Origin: Bacteroidota bacterium
Lineage (GTDB): Bacteria > Bacteroidota > Bacteroidia > UBA8524
DNA length: 38,414 bases
Direction: 5' to 3'
Assembly: GCA_006226545.1 (NCBI GenBank)
Contig: SBGR01000022.1
Coordinates: 1 to 38,414, forward strand
In this document: positions 9,012 to 17,047 of the stretch, one piece after another
Layout: the number at the start of each line of letters is the position of its first letter
How positions within the stretch are numbered: the stretch's first letter is position 1
Position numbers and translations under genes: made by a program
The notes under the pieces: generated by a model
Seen by the model: only the letters and a program-made list of their open reading frames with translations
Told to the model about the DNA's origin: nothing
Databases searched by the model: none

Positions 9012-11408
9012 ATGGATAACCTGATTTACCTTGTGCCAGCCCTAGGAGTTATAGGGATCTTGGTCATGGCTGTGAAGTCAGCCTGGGTGTCGAAACAAGA
9101 CACCGGAGATGAAAACATGAGAGAGCTAGCCGGCTACATCGCCTCAGGCGCAATGGCTTTCTTACGTGCAGAGTGGAAAGTATTGACCTACTTCGTAATT
9201 ATAGCCGGAGTATTGCTGGCTTGGTCTGGTACTAGCGTAGAAAACTCTTCACCAATTATTGCTATTTCATTTGTCATCGGAGCTGTATTCTCAGCTTTTG
9301 CTGGCTGGATTGGTATGAACATCGCTACCAAATCCAATATCCGTACAACACAGGCTGCGCGTACTTCCTTGCCTAAAGCATTGAAAGTTTCGTTCACTGG
9401 TGGTTCTGTTATGGGTCTTGGTGTAGCAGGTTTAGCCGTTTTAGGTCTCGGTTCTTTGTTCATCGTATTCTATAATATGTATGTAACTCCGGGCGACGTT
9501 AACGGCTTGGATATGGAAAAAGCCCTTGAGGTTTTGGCCGGTTTCTCTTTGGGAGCTGAGTCGATTGCCCTCTTCGCTCGTGTAGGTGGTGGTATTTACA
9601 CCAAAGCTGCCGACGTTGGAGCTGACCTTGTAGGTAAAGTTGAAGCAGGTATTCCTGAAGACGACGTACGTAACCCGGCTACCATTGCCGATAACGTAGG
9701 TGATAACGTAGGTGACGTTGCCGGTATGGGGGCCGATTTGTTCGGTTCTTATGTTGCAACCATCCTCGCTACCATGGTTTTGGGACGTGAAATCATTTCA
9801 GTTGATAATGTAGGTGGTATCGCTCCTGTATTGTTGCCAATGTTATTGGCCGGTATGGGCTTAATCTTCTCTATCATCGGTATGATGTTCGTTCGTGTTA
9901 AAGGCGAAAACGACAACGTTCAAAAAGCATTGAACCTAGGTAACTGGTCTTCTATCATCTTGACCGGTGTTGCTTCTTATTTCTTGGTGAACTGGTTATT
10001 ACCAGCAGGAACCATCGAATTACGTGGTGTAACCTTCACTTCAAATGATGTATTCTTCGCCATCGTTGTAGGACTTGTGGTTGGTGCTTTAATGAGTATC
10101 ATCACTGAATACTATACTTCCATGGGCAAACGCCCTGTAATGAGCATTATCAAACAATCTGCTACCGGACACGCTACCAACATTATCGGTGGTTTGGCAG
10201 TAGGTATGGAATCTACCGCTATTCCAATGATTGTATTGGCAGCCGGTATCTACGGTTCTTATGAGTTTGCCGGACTTTACGGTGTTGCGATTGCAGCTGC
10301 CGGTATGATGGCCACTACGGCTATGCAGTTGGCTATCGACGCCTTCGGTCCTATTGCCGATAACGCCGGTGGTATTGCTGAAATGAGCCAATTACCTGAA
10401 GAAGTTCGTGGTAGAACGGATAACTTGGATGCTGTTGGTAATACTACCGCTGCTACAGGTAAAGGTTTCGCTATTGCTTCTGCTGCTTTGACTTCACTTG
10501 CCCTCTTTGCTGCATTCTGCGGTGTGAGTGGTATCGATAAAATCGACATTTACCAAGCCGATGTATTGGCTGGTTTATTCGTTGGTGCGATGATTCCTTT
10601 CATCTTCTCTTCTTTCGCTATTGCAGCGGTAGGTAGAGCAGCGATGGACATGGTGAACGAAGTTCGCCGTCAGTTCCGCGAAATTCCAGGAATCATGGAA
10701 TACAAAGCGAAACCTGAATACGAAAAATGTGTTGAGATCTCTACCAGAGCTTCTATCCGTGAAATGTTGAAGCCGGGTGCGATCACCTTGATTACTCCTA
10801 TCGTTGTAGGTTTTGCCTTCGGTCCGGAAGTATTAGGTGGTTTATTAGCCGGTGTTACCGTGAGCGGTGTATTGATGGGTATGTTCCAGAACAATGCCGG
10901 TGGTGCCTGGGATAACGCTAAGAAATCATTCGAAGCTGGTGTTGACATCGACGGAGAAACTTACTACAAAAAATCTGAGCCGCACAAAGCATCCGTAACA
11001 GGTGATACAGTGGGTGATCCATTCAAAGACACTTCAGGTCCTTCCATGAACATCTTGATTAAATTGATGTCTATCGTAGCCCTGATTATTGCTCCACATA
11101 TCAGCATGAAAACTGCACACGGTGCCGGTGGCGATTGCTGCGAGAAGCCAGGACAAGAGCAAAGCATTTGCATCGAACACGGTGCAAAAGGTTGCCCGGC
11201 TGATGCTTCTTGTGCACACGGAGCTAAAGCTGAAGGCTGTGAACACCACGGTGAAAAAGCAGATAAAAAAGCATGCTGTGCAGATGGTGAAGACAAAGAA
11301 GCTTGCGAGCATCATGCAAAAGGCGATTCAGCCATGCACGGTGATATGCCGCACGATTCAGCTCACATGCACATGAATCATGAAGGTCACGAAGGCCACA
11401 TGCACTAA
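9012..11408 (+). CDS. hppA: Membrane-integral pyrophosphatase, K+-dependent, probably H+-pumping, with metal-ligand-rich tail
   Basis: Hydrolyses pyrophosphate and pumps ions outward across the inner membrane. Residues 1-698 are the usual many-helix core (16 in the family) with the PPi site: [11 protein letters not shown] (201-211) and DNVGDNVGD (227-235). [10 protein letters not shown] has Ala where K+-independent enzymes have Lys, so it should be K+-dependent. The ion-gate Glu is absent from helix 6 (DLFGSYVA, 242-249) but present in helix 5 (E183), the arrangement described for Flavobacterium-type H+ pumps. Residues 699-798 form an extra tail with 9 Cys, 15 His and 6 Met; since family C-termini face the periplasm, it should lie outside the inner membrane. 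A UUCG-loop terminator follows. Confidence 0.95.
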   Translation: MDNLIYLVPALGVIGILVMAVKSAWVSKQDTGDENMRELAGYIASGAMAFLRAEWKVLTYFVIIAGVLLAWSGTSVENSSPIIAISFVIGAVFSAFAGWIGMNIATKSNIRTTQAARTSLPKALKVSFTGGSVMGLGVAGLAVLGLGSLFIVFYNMYVTPGDVNGLDMEKALEVLAGFSLGAESIALFARVGGGIYTKAADVGADLVGKVEAGIPEDDVRNPATIADNVGDNVGDVAGMGADLFGSYVATILATMVLGREIISVDNVGGIAPVLLPMLLAGMGLIFSIIGMMFVRVKGENDNVQKALNLGNWSSIILTGVASYFLVNWLLPAGTIELRGVTFTSNDVFFAIVVGLVVGALMSIITEYYTSMGKRPVMSIIKQSATGHATNIIGGLAVGMESTAIPMIVLAAGIYGSYEFAGLYGVAIAAAGMMATTAMQLAIDAFGPIADNAGGIAEMSQLPEEVRGRTDNLDAVGNTTAATGKGFAIASAALTSLALFAAFCGVSGIDKIDIYQADVLAGLFVGAMIPFIFSSFAIAAVGRAAMDMVNEVRRQFREIPGIMEYKAKPEYEKCVEISTRASIREMLKPGAITLITPIVVGFAFGPEVLGGLLAGVTVSGVLMGMFQNNAGGAWDNAKKSFEAGVDIDGETYYKKSEPHKASVTGDTVGDPFKDTSGPSMNILIKLMSIVALIIAPHISMKTAHGAGGDCCEKPGQEQSICIEHGAKGCPADASCAHGAKAEGCEHHGEKADKKACCADGEDKEACEHHAKGDSAMHGDMPHDSAHMHMNHEGHEGHMH

Positions 11409-11432
11409 GATTTTATAGCAAATACTGCAAGG

Positions 11433-11458
11433 AAAGCGGGCTTCGGCTCGCTTTTTTT
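11433..11458 (+). terminator. Rho-independent terminator of hppA
   Basis: A 9-bp stem with one G-U pair closed by a C(UUCG)G tetraloop (loop at 11442-11445) and running into seven T residues. It lies 24 nt after the hppA stop codon. Confidence 0.88.
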
Positions 11459-11468
11459 GTTTTCTGCC

Positions 11469-11498
11469 TTTTATATACAAGGCCAAGTGCTAAATTTG
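11469..11498 (+). promoter_or_regulatory. Probable nusB promoter
   Basis: TTTT (11469-11472), an 18-nt spacer and TAAATTTG (11491-11498) followed by C. The -7 box ends 16 nt before the nusB ATG, so the leader should be only about 10 nt. Confidence 0.5.
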
Positions 11499-11514
11499 CA
11501 TCCCGTTTTAAGCG

Positions 11515-12459
11515 ATGTTGAACAGAAGACTATTGCGTATAAAAGTGTTTCAGGCCCTATACGCATACCATCAAGACGAAAGTCGTGATAAGAAGGCCGC
11601 CCAATCGTTCCTTGAACGCAGTGTTAACCGAATGGAAGACGAGTACATCTTTTTGCTCTCCCTCCCACTCGAGCTGCGTTACTATGTAGAAAATGAACAG
11701 AACCCGGAAGAAGTATTGTATGTCCCTTCTAAGCGCGACATTGAAACCGGACGTACGTTCATCTACAACAAACTCATCAATATCCTGGAGCGTAGTGAAG
11801 ATCTCAAAACCAAGGTGAAGAAAGCCGGCATCAATTGGTCTGATAACAAAGACGTGATGCGCATGGTATTTAACGGATTTAAAACCTCCAAGTTTTTCCA
11901 GAACTACCTGAGTGCCGATAGCAAAAGCTTTGAAATACAGAAAGAACTCATTCTTTCCTTCTACAAAGACTTTTTGCCAAAGCAAGAAGAGATGAATATC
12001 CTCATGGAAGACCTCTTCATTCATTGGAACGACGACCAAAAAGCGGTTTACAATGCCTTGATCAAAACCATCGACGCTTTGGAAGAACAAGACAGCCCGC
12101 TAGCACTTCGTCCTTTGAGCGATGAGCCTGATGAAGATTGGGACTTCTGCAATAACCTCTTCGCCTATACCCTTCGCTACCGCGATGAGTTTGTAGAGAT
12201 GATTTCGGAGAAGACCAAAAAATGGGATACCGACCGTATTGCTGATGTAGATTTGATCTTAATGGAAATGGCCTTGTGCGAACTCCTTGAGTTCCCAACC
12301 ATTCCAATCAAAGTAAGCATCAATGAATACTTGGATATCTCTAAAGTATACAGCACGCCTAAATCAAGCATCTTCTTGAACGGTATTCTCGACAAGTTGA
12401 TGAACGAAATGAAGGCGGAAGGAAAAATCAAGAAAAAAGGCCGCGGATTAGTGGAATAA
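11515..12459 (+). CDS. nusB: Transcription antitermination factor NusB (long Bacteroidota form)
   Basis: NusB binds boxA RNA with NusE (ribosomal protein S10) and keeps RNA polymerase processive on rRNA operons. At 314 aa it is about twice the length of the E. coli protein, as usual in Bacteroidota: the start LNRRLLRIKVFQALYAY is NusB-like, a family-specific middle region follows, and the all-helical NusB domain lies in the C-terminal third (about 200-305), with VDLILMEMALCELLEF and KVSINEYLDISKVYSTPKS as the classical signatures. First gene of a likely nusB-DUF1573-yajC transcript. Confidence 0.93.
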   Translation: MLNRRLLRIKVFQALYAYHQDESRDKKAAQSFLERSVNRMEDEYIFLLSLPLELRYYVENEQNPEEVLYVPSKRDIETGRTFIYNKLINILERSEDLKTKVKKAGINWSDNKDVMRMVFNGFKTSKFFQNYLSADSKSFEIQKELILSFYKDFLPKQEEMNILMEDLFIHWNDDQKAVYNALIKTIDALEEQDSPLALRPLSDEPDEDWDFCNNLFAYTLRYRDEFVEMISEKTKKWDTDRIADVDLILMEMALCELLEFPTIPIKVSINEYLDISKVYSTPKSSIFLNGILDKLMNEMKAEGKIKKKGRGLVE

Positions 12460-12499
12460 TCCTTGCGCCAAATACGAGGAAAACAATAATTTTAGCCGT

Positions 12500-13054
12500 A
12501 TGAAAAAGACACTTTACATTTTTGGAGCTGCTGTATTGTTGGCTGCTTGCGGAGATCAAGCGAAAACCAATACACAAGAATCAAACGGTACTGAGCAAAA
12601 TGCCAATGCTACCGAAAACAGTTCTGCCACTTCTACTGAAGGTCAGGTTACTCCTGATATGGTAGAAACTGCCAAAACTGCTGAAGACCCAACAGGAGAA
12701 AGTGGCGATATGCCAGTGCTTTCGTTTGAAAAAGAAACTTACGAGTTCCCTCAGTCTATCAGCGAAGGGGAAAGTGTAAGCTGCGATTTTAAATTCACCA
12801 ATACCGGTAAAGCAGACTTAATTATTTCGAATGCTACTGCTCCGTGTGGTTGTACCGTTCCAACCTGGCCTAAAGACCCTATCAAACCGGGAGAATCCAG
12901 CAAAATTACCGTGGTATACAATAGCCAAGGTAAAGGAAGCGGTCGCCATGAAAAAGCCGTTACCATCAGCTCAAACGCCATTCCTAACCCACGCAGCTTG
13001 CGTATTGTAGTGAATGTTAATCCAACGAATCAAGCACCTCAACAACAATACTAA
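12500..13054 (+). CDS. DUF1573-domain lipoprotein
   Basis: 184 residues. A lipoprotein signal ends at LLAAC with the lipidated Cys at 17. A low-complexity Asn/Thr/Glu linker (about 20-70) is followed by one DUF1573 (immunoglobulin-like, ASPM/SPD-2/Hydin type) domain with FKFTNTGKADLIISNATA and the diagnostic PCGCTVPTWP. The function of the family is unknown; the protein is expected to be anchored in the envelope. It lies 40 nt after nusB and 3 nt before yajC, an arrangement common in Bacteroidota. TAATTTTA at 12487-12494 may be a weak additional -7 box. Confidence 0.88.
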   Translation: MKKTLYIFGAAVLLAACGDQAKTNTQESNGTEQNANATENSSATSTEGQVTPDMVETAKTAEDPTGESGDMPVLSFEKETYEFPQSISEGESVSCDFKFTNTGKADLIISNATAPCGCTVPTWPKDPIKPGESSKITVVYNSQGKGSGRHEKAVTISSNAIPNPRSLRIVVNVNPTNQAPQQQY

Positions 13055-13057
13055 AAT

Positions 13058-13384
13058 ATGATTTTACAAACCCTTCTTTTAATGGGTCCTCCTGCCGGTG
13101 GCGGACAAGGCGGCGGTATGAATACCACTGGTCTTATCTTAATGTTGGTTGTTTTCTTTGCCTTTATGGTATGGCCGCAAATGCGCCGCAACAAGGAAAA
13201 CAAAAAATTCAGAGCCGGCATCGGTAAAGGAGATAAAGTGGTATTGGTATCCGGAATTCACGGTAAGATTATCGAAGACTCTGAAACCACCTATACCATT
13301 GAAACAGAAAACCAAGGCAGACTGAAAATTGAAAAATCAGCGGTCTCCATGGAATCCACTAAAGCAGTTTATCCAAAAAGCTAA
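13058..13384 (+). CDS. yajC: Preprotein translocase subunit YajC
   Basis: Small inner-membrane partner of SecDF in the Sec translocon. 108 residues: a Gly-rich N-terminus, one membrane helix (about 24-40, ending FMVWPQMRRNKE) and a cytoplasmic beta-rich domain with GIGKGDKVVLVSGIHGKI, the YajC signature. It starts 3 nt after the DUF1573 gene and is followed at once by a strong terminator hairpin. Confidence 0.93.
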   Translation: MILQTLLLMGPPAGGGQGGGMNTTGLILMLVVFFAFMVWPQMRRNKENKKFRAGIGKGDKVVLVSGIHGKIIEDSETTYTIETENQGRLKIEKSAVSMESTKAVYPKS

Positions 13385-13390
13385 ATAGAT

Positions 13391-13420
13391 AAAAGTCCCG
13401 CTAGTCGGGACTTTTCTTTT
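13391..13420 (+). terminator. Terminator between yajC and coaE
   Basis: A perfect 10-bp stem (13391-13400 with 13406-13415), 5-nt loop and T-rich tail. It starts 6 nt after the yajC stop and its tail ends 7 nt before the coaE ATG, leaving no room for a normal promoter downstream of it. Confidence 0.85.
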
Positions 13421-13427
13421 ATACTCC

Positions 13428-14021
13428 ATGTTAAAACTAGGCATCACCGGCGGAATTGGCAGCGGAAAATCTACTGTCTGTGAAATCTTTAAATCGCTAA
13501 ACATTCCCATCTATTCTGCAGACGACCGAGCCAAGGCCCTGATGACAGAAGACCGGGAATTGATAAAAGCTGTTAAAGCGCTATTTGGCGAAGAGGCCTA
13601 TACTGCCGACGGCAGCCTAAATAGGGCTCTAATCGCGTCTATCGTGTTTCAAGATGCCGCCAAGTTAGAAGCACTGAATGCAGCCGTACACCCGGCTGTG
13701 TTTCGCGATTTTGCCCGTTGGAGTGCTGAACAAACTAGCCCTTACGTGATCAAAGAAGCCGCGCTGATGTTTGAATCGGGTAGTTTCCGCGATTTAGATT
13801 ATGTAGTCACGGTCAGCGCCCCACAACAATTGCGCATTGAACGCAGCATGAAGCGCGACAATACCAGCGCTGAGGCCATCAAGGCCCGCATGAAAAAACA
13901 ATGGAGTGAAAAACAACGTTTGGAAGCTGCCGATTTCGTCATTCAGAACGACGGCAAACACCAACTCATTCCGCAGGTATTGGAATTGCATCAAAAGATG
14001 CTCTTCGCTGCGGGTTTATAG
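13428..14021 (+). CDS. coaE: Dephospho-CoA kinase
   Basis: Phosphorylates the 3'-hydroxyl of dephospho-CoA, the last step of coenzyme A synthesis. 197 residues with the P-loop GITGGIGSGKSTV (5-17), the substrate-binding SADDRAKALM (about 30-39) and the lid-region VIKEAALMFESG (about 105-116). Length and motifs are normal. It directly follows a terminator hairpin, so expression probably depends on read-through from yajC or a promoter within yajC. In several Bacteroidota a YbbR-type gene lies between yajC and coaE; none is here. The stop is 6 nt from that of convergent bshB1. Confidence 0.95.
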   Translation: MLKLGITGGIGSGKSTVCEIFKSLNIPIYSADDRAKALMTEDRELIKAVKALFGEEAYTADGSLNRALIASIVFQDAAKLEALNAAVHPAVFRDFARWSAEQTSPYVIKEAALMFESGSFRDLDYVVTVSAPQQLRIERSMKRDNTSAEAIKARMKKQWSEKQRLEAADFVIQNDGKHQLIPQVLELHQKMLFAAGL

Positions 14022-14027
14022 GCGCTT

Positions 14028-14744
14028 TTAGATAAGTTTAGTTAAATCAGCTATTCCGGCTGGTCTCTCTACCGTAAAGCCTTCTCCGTAGCTCGTATTG
14101 ATATAGCGGCCCATTTCTCTGGAGCGCGATTCCAAATAATTGATAAAGTCCTTACCACTGATTGGTGTTTCTGGTTCTGCCGAACTTGGGTCGTAGAACT
14201 GCGTTTTGAACGCCATCACACATTGCATCTTCTGCTCAAAATAAGGCGTAATGTCAACAATCAAATCCGGTTTGATATAGCGATCTTGGATATAATGCAA
14301 AACCTGGCGTGGCCTCCAAGCTTCTTGTGCTACGCCCTCTCTGCTGGTTTCAATCTTGCGCAGTCCACTTAAGAAACAAGCCTCCGAAACCAAGGTAGAT
14401 GCTCTCCCGTGATCAATGTGACGGTCTGTTACTGCATTGCACAATACAGTATCCGGACGGTAAGCCCGAATCGCTTCAATGATTTTCAATTTATTGGCTT
14501 GGTTGTTTTCGAAGAATCCATCAGCCATTCCCAAGTTCTCGCGAACATCCAATTGCATTATTTTGGAAGCATCTGCTGCTTCCCTATCCCGGTCTTCTGC
14601 TGTGCCGCGCGTACCTAATTCGCCTCGCGTTAAATCTACAATACCAATTTTATAGCCCAGTGCTTTGTGGTGAAGCATAGTACCGGAGGCGGTCAATTCA
14701 ACATCGTCAGGGTGCGCTGCGAATGCCAGGATATCCAATTTCAT
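14028..14744 (-). CDS. bshB1: Bacillithiol biosynthesis deacetylase BshB1
   Basis: LmbE-family zinc hydrolase that removes the acetyl group from GlcNAc-malate in synthesis of bacillithiol, the low-molecular-weight thiol of Bacillota and Bacteroidota. 238 residues. The zinc motif AAHPDD (ligands H11 and D14) and the third ligand in RHIDH (H112) are present, as are the BshB1-specific LTRGELGTRG (38-47) and MAFKTQFY. BshA and BshC are not in the window. A TATTTTTG -7 box lies only 5 nt before the ATG. Confidence 0.94.
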   Translation of the reverse strand: MKLDILAFAAHPDDVELTASGTMLHHKALGYKIGIVDLTRGELGTRGTAEDRDREAADASKIMQLDVRENLGMADGFFENNQANKLKIIEAIRAYRPDTVLCNAVTDRHIDHGRASTLVSEACFLSGLRKIETSREGVAQEAWRPRQVLHYIQDRYIKPDLIVDITPYFEQKMQCVMAFKTQFYDPSSAEPETPISGKDFINYLESRSREMGRYINTSYGEGFTVERPAGIADLTKLI

Positions 14745-14748
14745 GCTG

Positions 14749-14756
14749 CAAAAATA
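14749..14756 (-). promoter_or_regulatory. -7 box for bshB1
   Basis: On the minus strand TATTTTTG followed by CAGC, ending 4 nt before the bshB1 ATG. With the usual spacing the transcript would start at or next to the start codon. No good -33 element is seen. Confidence 0.5.
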
Positions 14757-14799
14757 GTTGTTATTACATTGAATTCGACTATCTAAAAGACAATGTCAA

Positions 14800-15720
14800 C
14801 TATTTACGCTGCAGAAATTGAAAAGGCTTATGCAGTCTTATTCTCCAATAATCCGGACTAGGTTCTGCACCTTTTATCTCTAAACTCAAGTAATGTTTGC
14901 CTCTGAAGTAACCTTGTTTTGTCAAAGTCAAATCAATGCGTTGTTGAAACTGTTTCTGTTGAGCATCCGTTCCAGCTGTGCCGTAGTCGAAATACAAGCG
15001 ACGATTCCCTGGTTCTGGAGCGATTGAAGACACTAACTTCACAAATTCATCCCCGTACCCATGTGGCAGGTTCCATTCCGGCGAAAGACATCCCGCATTT
15101 CCTATCAGGTTTGGATATTTAGTAAAGAGTTTAAATGCCGCTAATGCCGCACGTCCTCCCCCAATTACCGTATTGTTTTTCGGGTCTTTGGAGATGGAAA
15201 AGTGCGACTGTAAGTAAGGCCATAATTCCTTCGCTATGTATTCTGAATAATTTGTGTTCAGCTCCAATCCATTGGCAACAATACCCTCATCAGTTAGAAA
15301 ACTTTTAAGCGATGAGCTTAGCGTGGCCGGATTACCATTTTTATCTTCTAAACGAGGCGTCCACTCTAATAATGCATGTTCTCCTTCCCAAACGCTTGCA
15401 ACAATAGTTGGCTCAATAAGTAGCCGTTTTTGCAATGAATCCATGATGCCATCGGCATTCCATGTTTGAGTGGAATTATTGGTTCCGAAAACCTCACTTC
15501 CGTTCAGCATGACAATTAGCTTGTAGTTTTGTCCGGCTTGAGTGCCGTAACCTGCAGGAAGCCAAACCTGCACCTTTCGGGGGGCTATAAATTGGGATGG
15601 AATAGCGTCTAAAGTGAGCAATGTATCTTGCTCCAACCTGAGGTTTTTAAAATCGTGTTTAGACTCGCTGCAAGCTAAAAAAAACAGTGCAAAGCTTATA
15701 AGGGAAAGGAATATCCTCAT
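14800..15720 (-). CDS. Esterase-fold lipoprotein lacking catalytic residues
   Basis: 306 residues with a lipoprotein signal ending FFLAC (Cys17). The rest follows the putative esterase family (alpha/beta hydrolase, esterase D/enterochelin-esterase type): QVWLPAGYG (51-59), LIVMLNGSEVF (68-78), LEWTPR (118-123), YFDYGTAG (243-250). The nucleophile elbow, normally G-x-S-x-G, reads GGGRA (187-191) with Gly at the Ser position, and the C-terminal region that normally carries the catalytic His reads GAEPSPDYW with Pro in its place. I infer a non-catalytic envelope protein. It overlaps the DUF4296 gene by ATGA and is co-transcribed with it. Confidence 0.72.
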   Translation of the reverse strand: MRIFLSLISFALFFLACSESKHDFKNLRLEQDTLLTLDAIPSQFIAPRKVQVWLPAGYGTQAGQNYKLIVMLNGSEVFGTNNSTQTWNADGIMDSLQKRLLIEPTIVASVWEGEHALLEWTPRLEDKNGNPATLSSSLKSFLTDEGIVANGLELNTNYSEYIAKELWPYLQSHFSISKDPKNNTVIGGGRAALAAFKLFTKYPNLIGNAGCLSPEWNLPHGYGDEFVKLVSSIAPEPGNRRLYFDYGTAGTDAQQKQFQQRIDLTLTKQGYFRGKHYLSLEIKGAEPSPDYWRIRLHKPFQFLQRK

Positions 15721-16055
15721 TTGATACCAGACTCTAGTTTGCTTAATTTTTCATTTACCAGGCGGTAAACGTATTCCATTTTTTCCGGGTATTCGAAGTA
15801 GAAATTGAGGCTTTCTTGAAACTTAGCCGAATCCACTCCGTGCTTTTCCATCACTTCCTTGTACAGGTATGGCGCAATACGTTTGGCTGAATCGCCAATG
15901 ATGTAATTGGCTTTCATGGCGCCATCCGCAAGGTGGATATCGCTCAATACTTCACTCATTTTCTCCGGACCGATAACCGATTCAGGTACCTTATTGTTCG
16001 AGTCGCAAAAACTGAAGAATAAGGCTATACTTGCAAACAAGACCAGCTTTTTCAC
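15717..16055 (-). CDS. DUF4296-domain lipoprotein
   Basis: 112 residues starting at GTG. The lipoprotein signal ends LFFSFC (Cys17), followed by the DUF4296 pattern PEKMSEVLSDIHLADGAM (30-47) and a helical C-terminus with FYFEYPEKMEYVY. The family is restricted to Bacteroidota and has no known function. It leads a two-gene operon with the esterase-fold lipoprotein. A -7-like box TTAATTTG (16061-16068) ends only 5 nt before the start codon. Confidence 0.8.
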   Translation of the reverse strand: MKKLVLFASIALFFSFCDSNNKVPESVIGPEKMSEVLSDIHLADGAMKANYIIGDSAKRIAPYLYKEVMEKHGVDSAKFQESLNFYFEYPEKMEYVYRLVNEKLSKLESGIK

Positions 16056-16060
16056 GTTAG

Positions 16061-16068
16061 CAAATTAA
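16061..16068 (-). promoter_or_regulatory. Possible -7 box for the DUF4296 operon
   Basis: On the minus strand TTAATTTG followed by C, one mismatch from TAnnTTTG, 5 nt before the GTG start at 16055. It implies a near-leaderless transcript. The plus strand across 16067-16072 reads AAGGAG, a usable ribosome-binding site for yggS. Confidence 0.35.
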
Positions 16069-16082
16069 GGAGTTTCTAGAGA

Positions 16083-16757
16083 ATGTCCATAAGCGAAAAC
16101 CTCAAAGCCATACAATCTGATTTACCGAGTTCTGTAACCTTGGTAGCGATTTCAAAAACAAAACCTGTTTCTGCCATTCAAGAAGCGCTGGAAGCCGGGC
16201 AAATCCATTTTGGCGAAAACAAAGTGCAAGAGATGACCGATAAACATGCGCAATTACCTGAATCCATCCTTTGGCATCAGGTTGGTCATTTGCAAAGCAA
16301 TAAAGTCAAATACCTCGCTCCGTACGTCCACCTCATTCACAGCATAGATTCTCTCAAGCTGTTGCAAGAAGTGAACAAGCAGGCTTCTAAACACGACAGA
16401 AACATTCAGGTTTTACTTCAGATGCACATCGCTGAAGAGGAAACTAAGTTTGGCTTAGATAGCGATGAATTAAAGGCTTTACTCGAACATCCTGATTTCG
16501 CATCGCTCACTAACATTACCGTTAGCGGACTCATGGGCATGGCCACCTTTACGGAAAACGAACAGCAAATAGCAAAGGAATTCCGCGGACTGCGCAAACT
16601 GTACGATGAAATCAGTGCAGCCTACAGCTCGCACCACCACTGCAACTGGACAAGCTTAAGCATGGGTATGAGTGGCGATTATAAAATTGCCGTTAAGGAA
16701 GGCAGTACCATGGTTAGAGTGGGTTCTGCCATTTTTGGCAACCGTGTTTACAGCTGA
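16083..16757 (+). CDS. yggS: YggS-family pyridoxal-phosphate homeostasis protein
   Basis: Binds pyridoxal 5'-phosphate and buffers vitamin B6 and amino-acid pools; no enzymatic reaction is firmly established for the family. 224 residues, single alanine-racemase-like barrel domain. The PLP lysine is K25 in AISKTKP, followed by HFGENKVQE (42-50), WHQVGHLQSNK (64-74), SGLMGMATF, SMGMSGDY and VRVGSAIFG, all family hallmarks. A Shine-Dalgarno-like AAGGAG lies 10 nt before the ATG. The last 10 nt overlap the convergent small monooxygenase-fold gene. Confidence 0.94.
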   Translation: MSISENLKAIQSDLPSSVTLVAISKTKPVSAIQEALEAGQIHFGENKVQEMTDKHAQLPESILWHQVGHLQSNKVKYLAPYVHLIHSIDSLKLLQEVNKQASKHDRNIQVLLQMHIAEEETKFGLDSDELKALLEHPDFASLTNITVSGLMGMATFTENEQQIAKEFRGLRKLYDEISAAYSSHHHCNWTSLSMGMSGDYKIAVKEGSTMVRVGSAIFGNRVYS

Positions 16758-17047
16758 CCTTCAGCCAATTTCTCCGTGCTCCAAGCCGCCGGCTTATCGT
16801 CGAATAGAATTTTGGTCTTGGCCCAAGTGGCTTCAAACAATTCAGAGTGACGGTAATTGTTCAGGGCTTCTTCACTGTCCCAAAGCGAAAAGGTAAAGAA
16901 GATACGCGGGTCGTTTACGTCTTGTAGCAATTCCACGTGATTATTACCCGGAAATGCCCGAATCAAATTCCTGGAATCTTCAAAAACCTGCTTGAAGTCG
17001 GCAATGGCCTCTTCTCTAAACGTCATCTTTACTAACCTACTGATCAT
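16748..17047 (-). CDS. Antibiotic biosynthesis monooxygenase (ABM) domain protein
   Basis: 99-residue single-domain protein of the dimeric alpha+beta-barrel ABM superfamily: ISRLVKMTF strand, a central NLIRAFPGNNHVELLQDVND stretch and FFTFSLWDSEEALNNYRHSE. Members include quinol oxidases and heme-degrading enzymes, but most stand-alone ones are uncharacterised, so no substrate is proposed. It overlaps the upstream SAM hydroxide adenosyltransferase-like gene by ATGA and is probably translationally coupled to it. Confidence 0.8.
   Translation of the reverse strand: MISRLVKMTFREEAIADFKQVFEDSRNLIRAFPGNNHVELLQDVNDPRIFFTFSLWDSEEALNNYRHSELFEATWAKTKILFDDKPAAWSTEKLAEGQL

Noticed and set aside
10964-11376. 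Long alternative reading frames over the HppA tail on both strands
   Set aside because: They are other frames of the Cys/His-rich tail; their Cys/Ala-rich translations match no family, and the tail is continuous in frame with the pyrophosphatase core.
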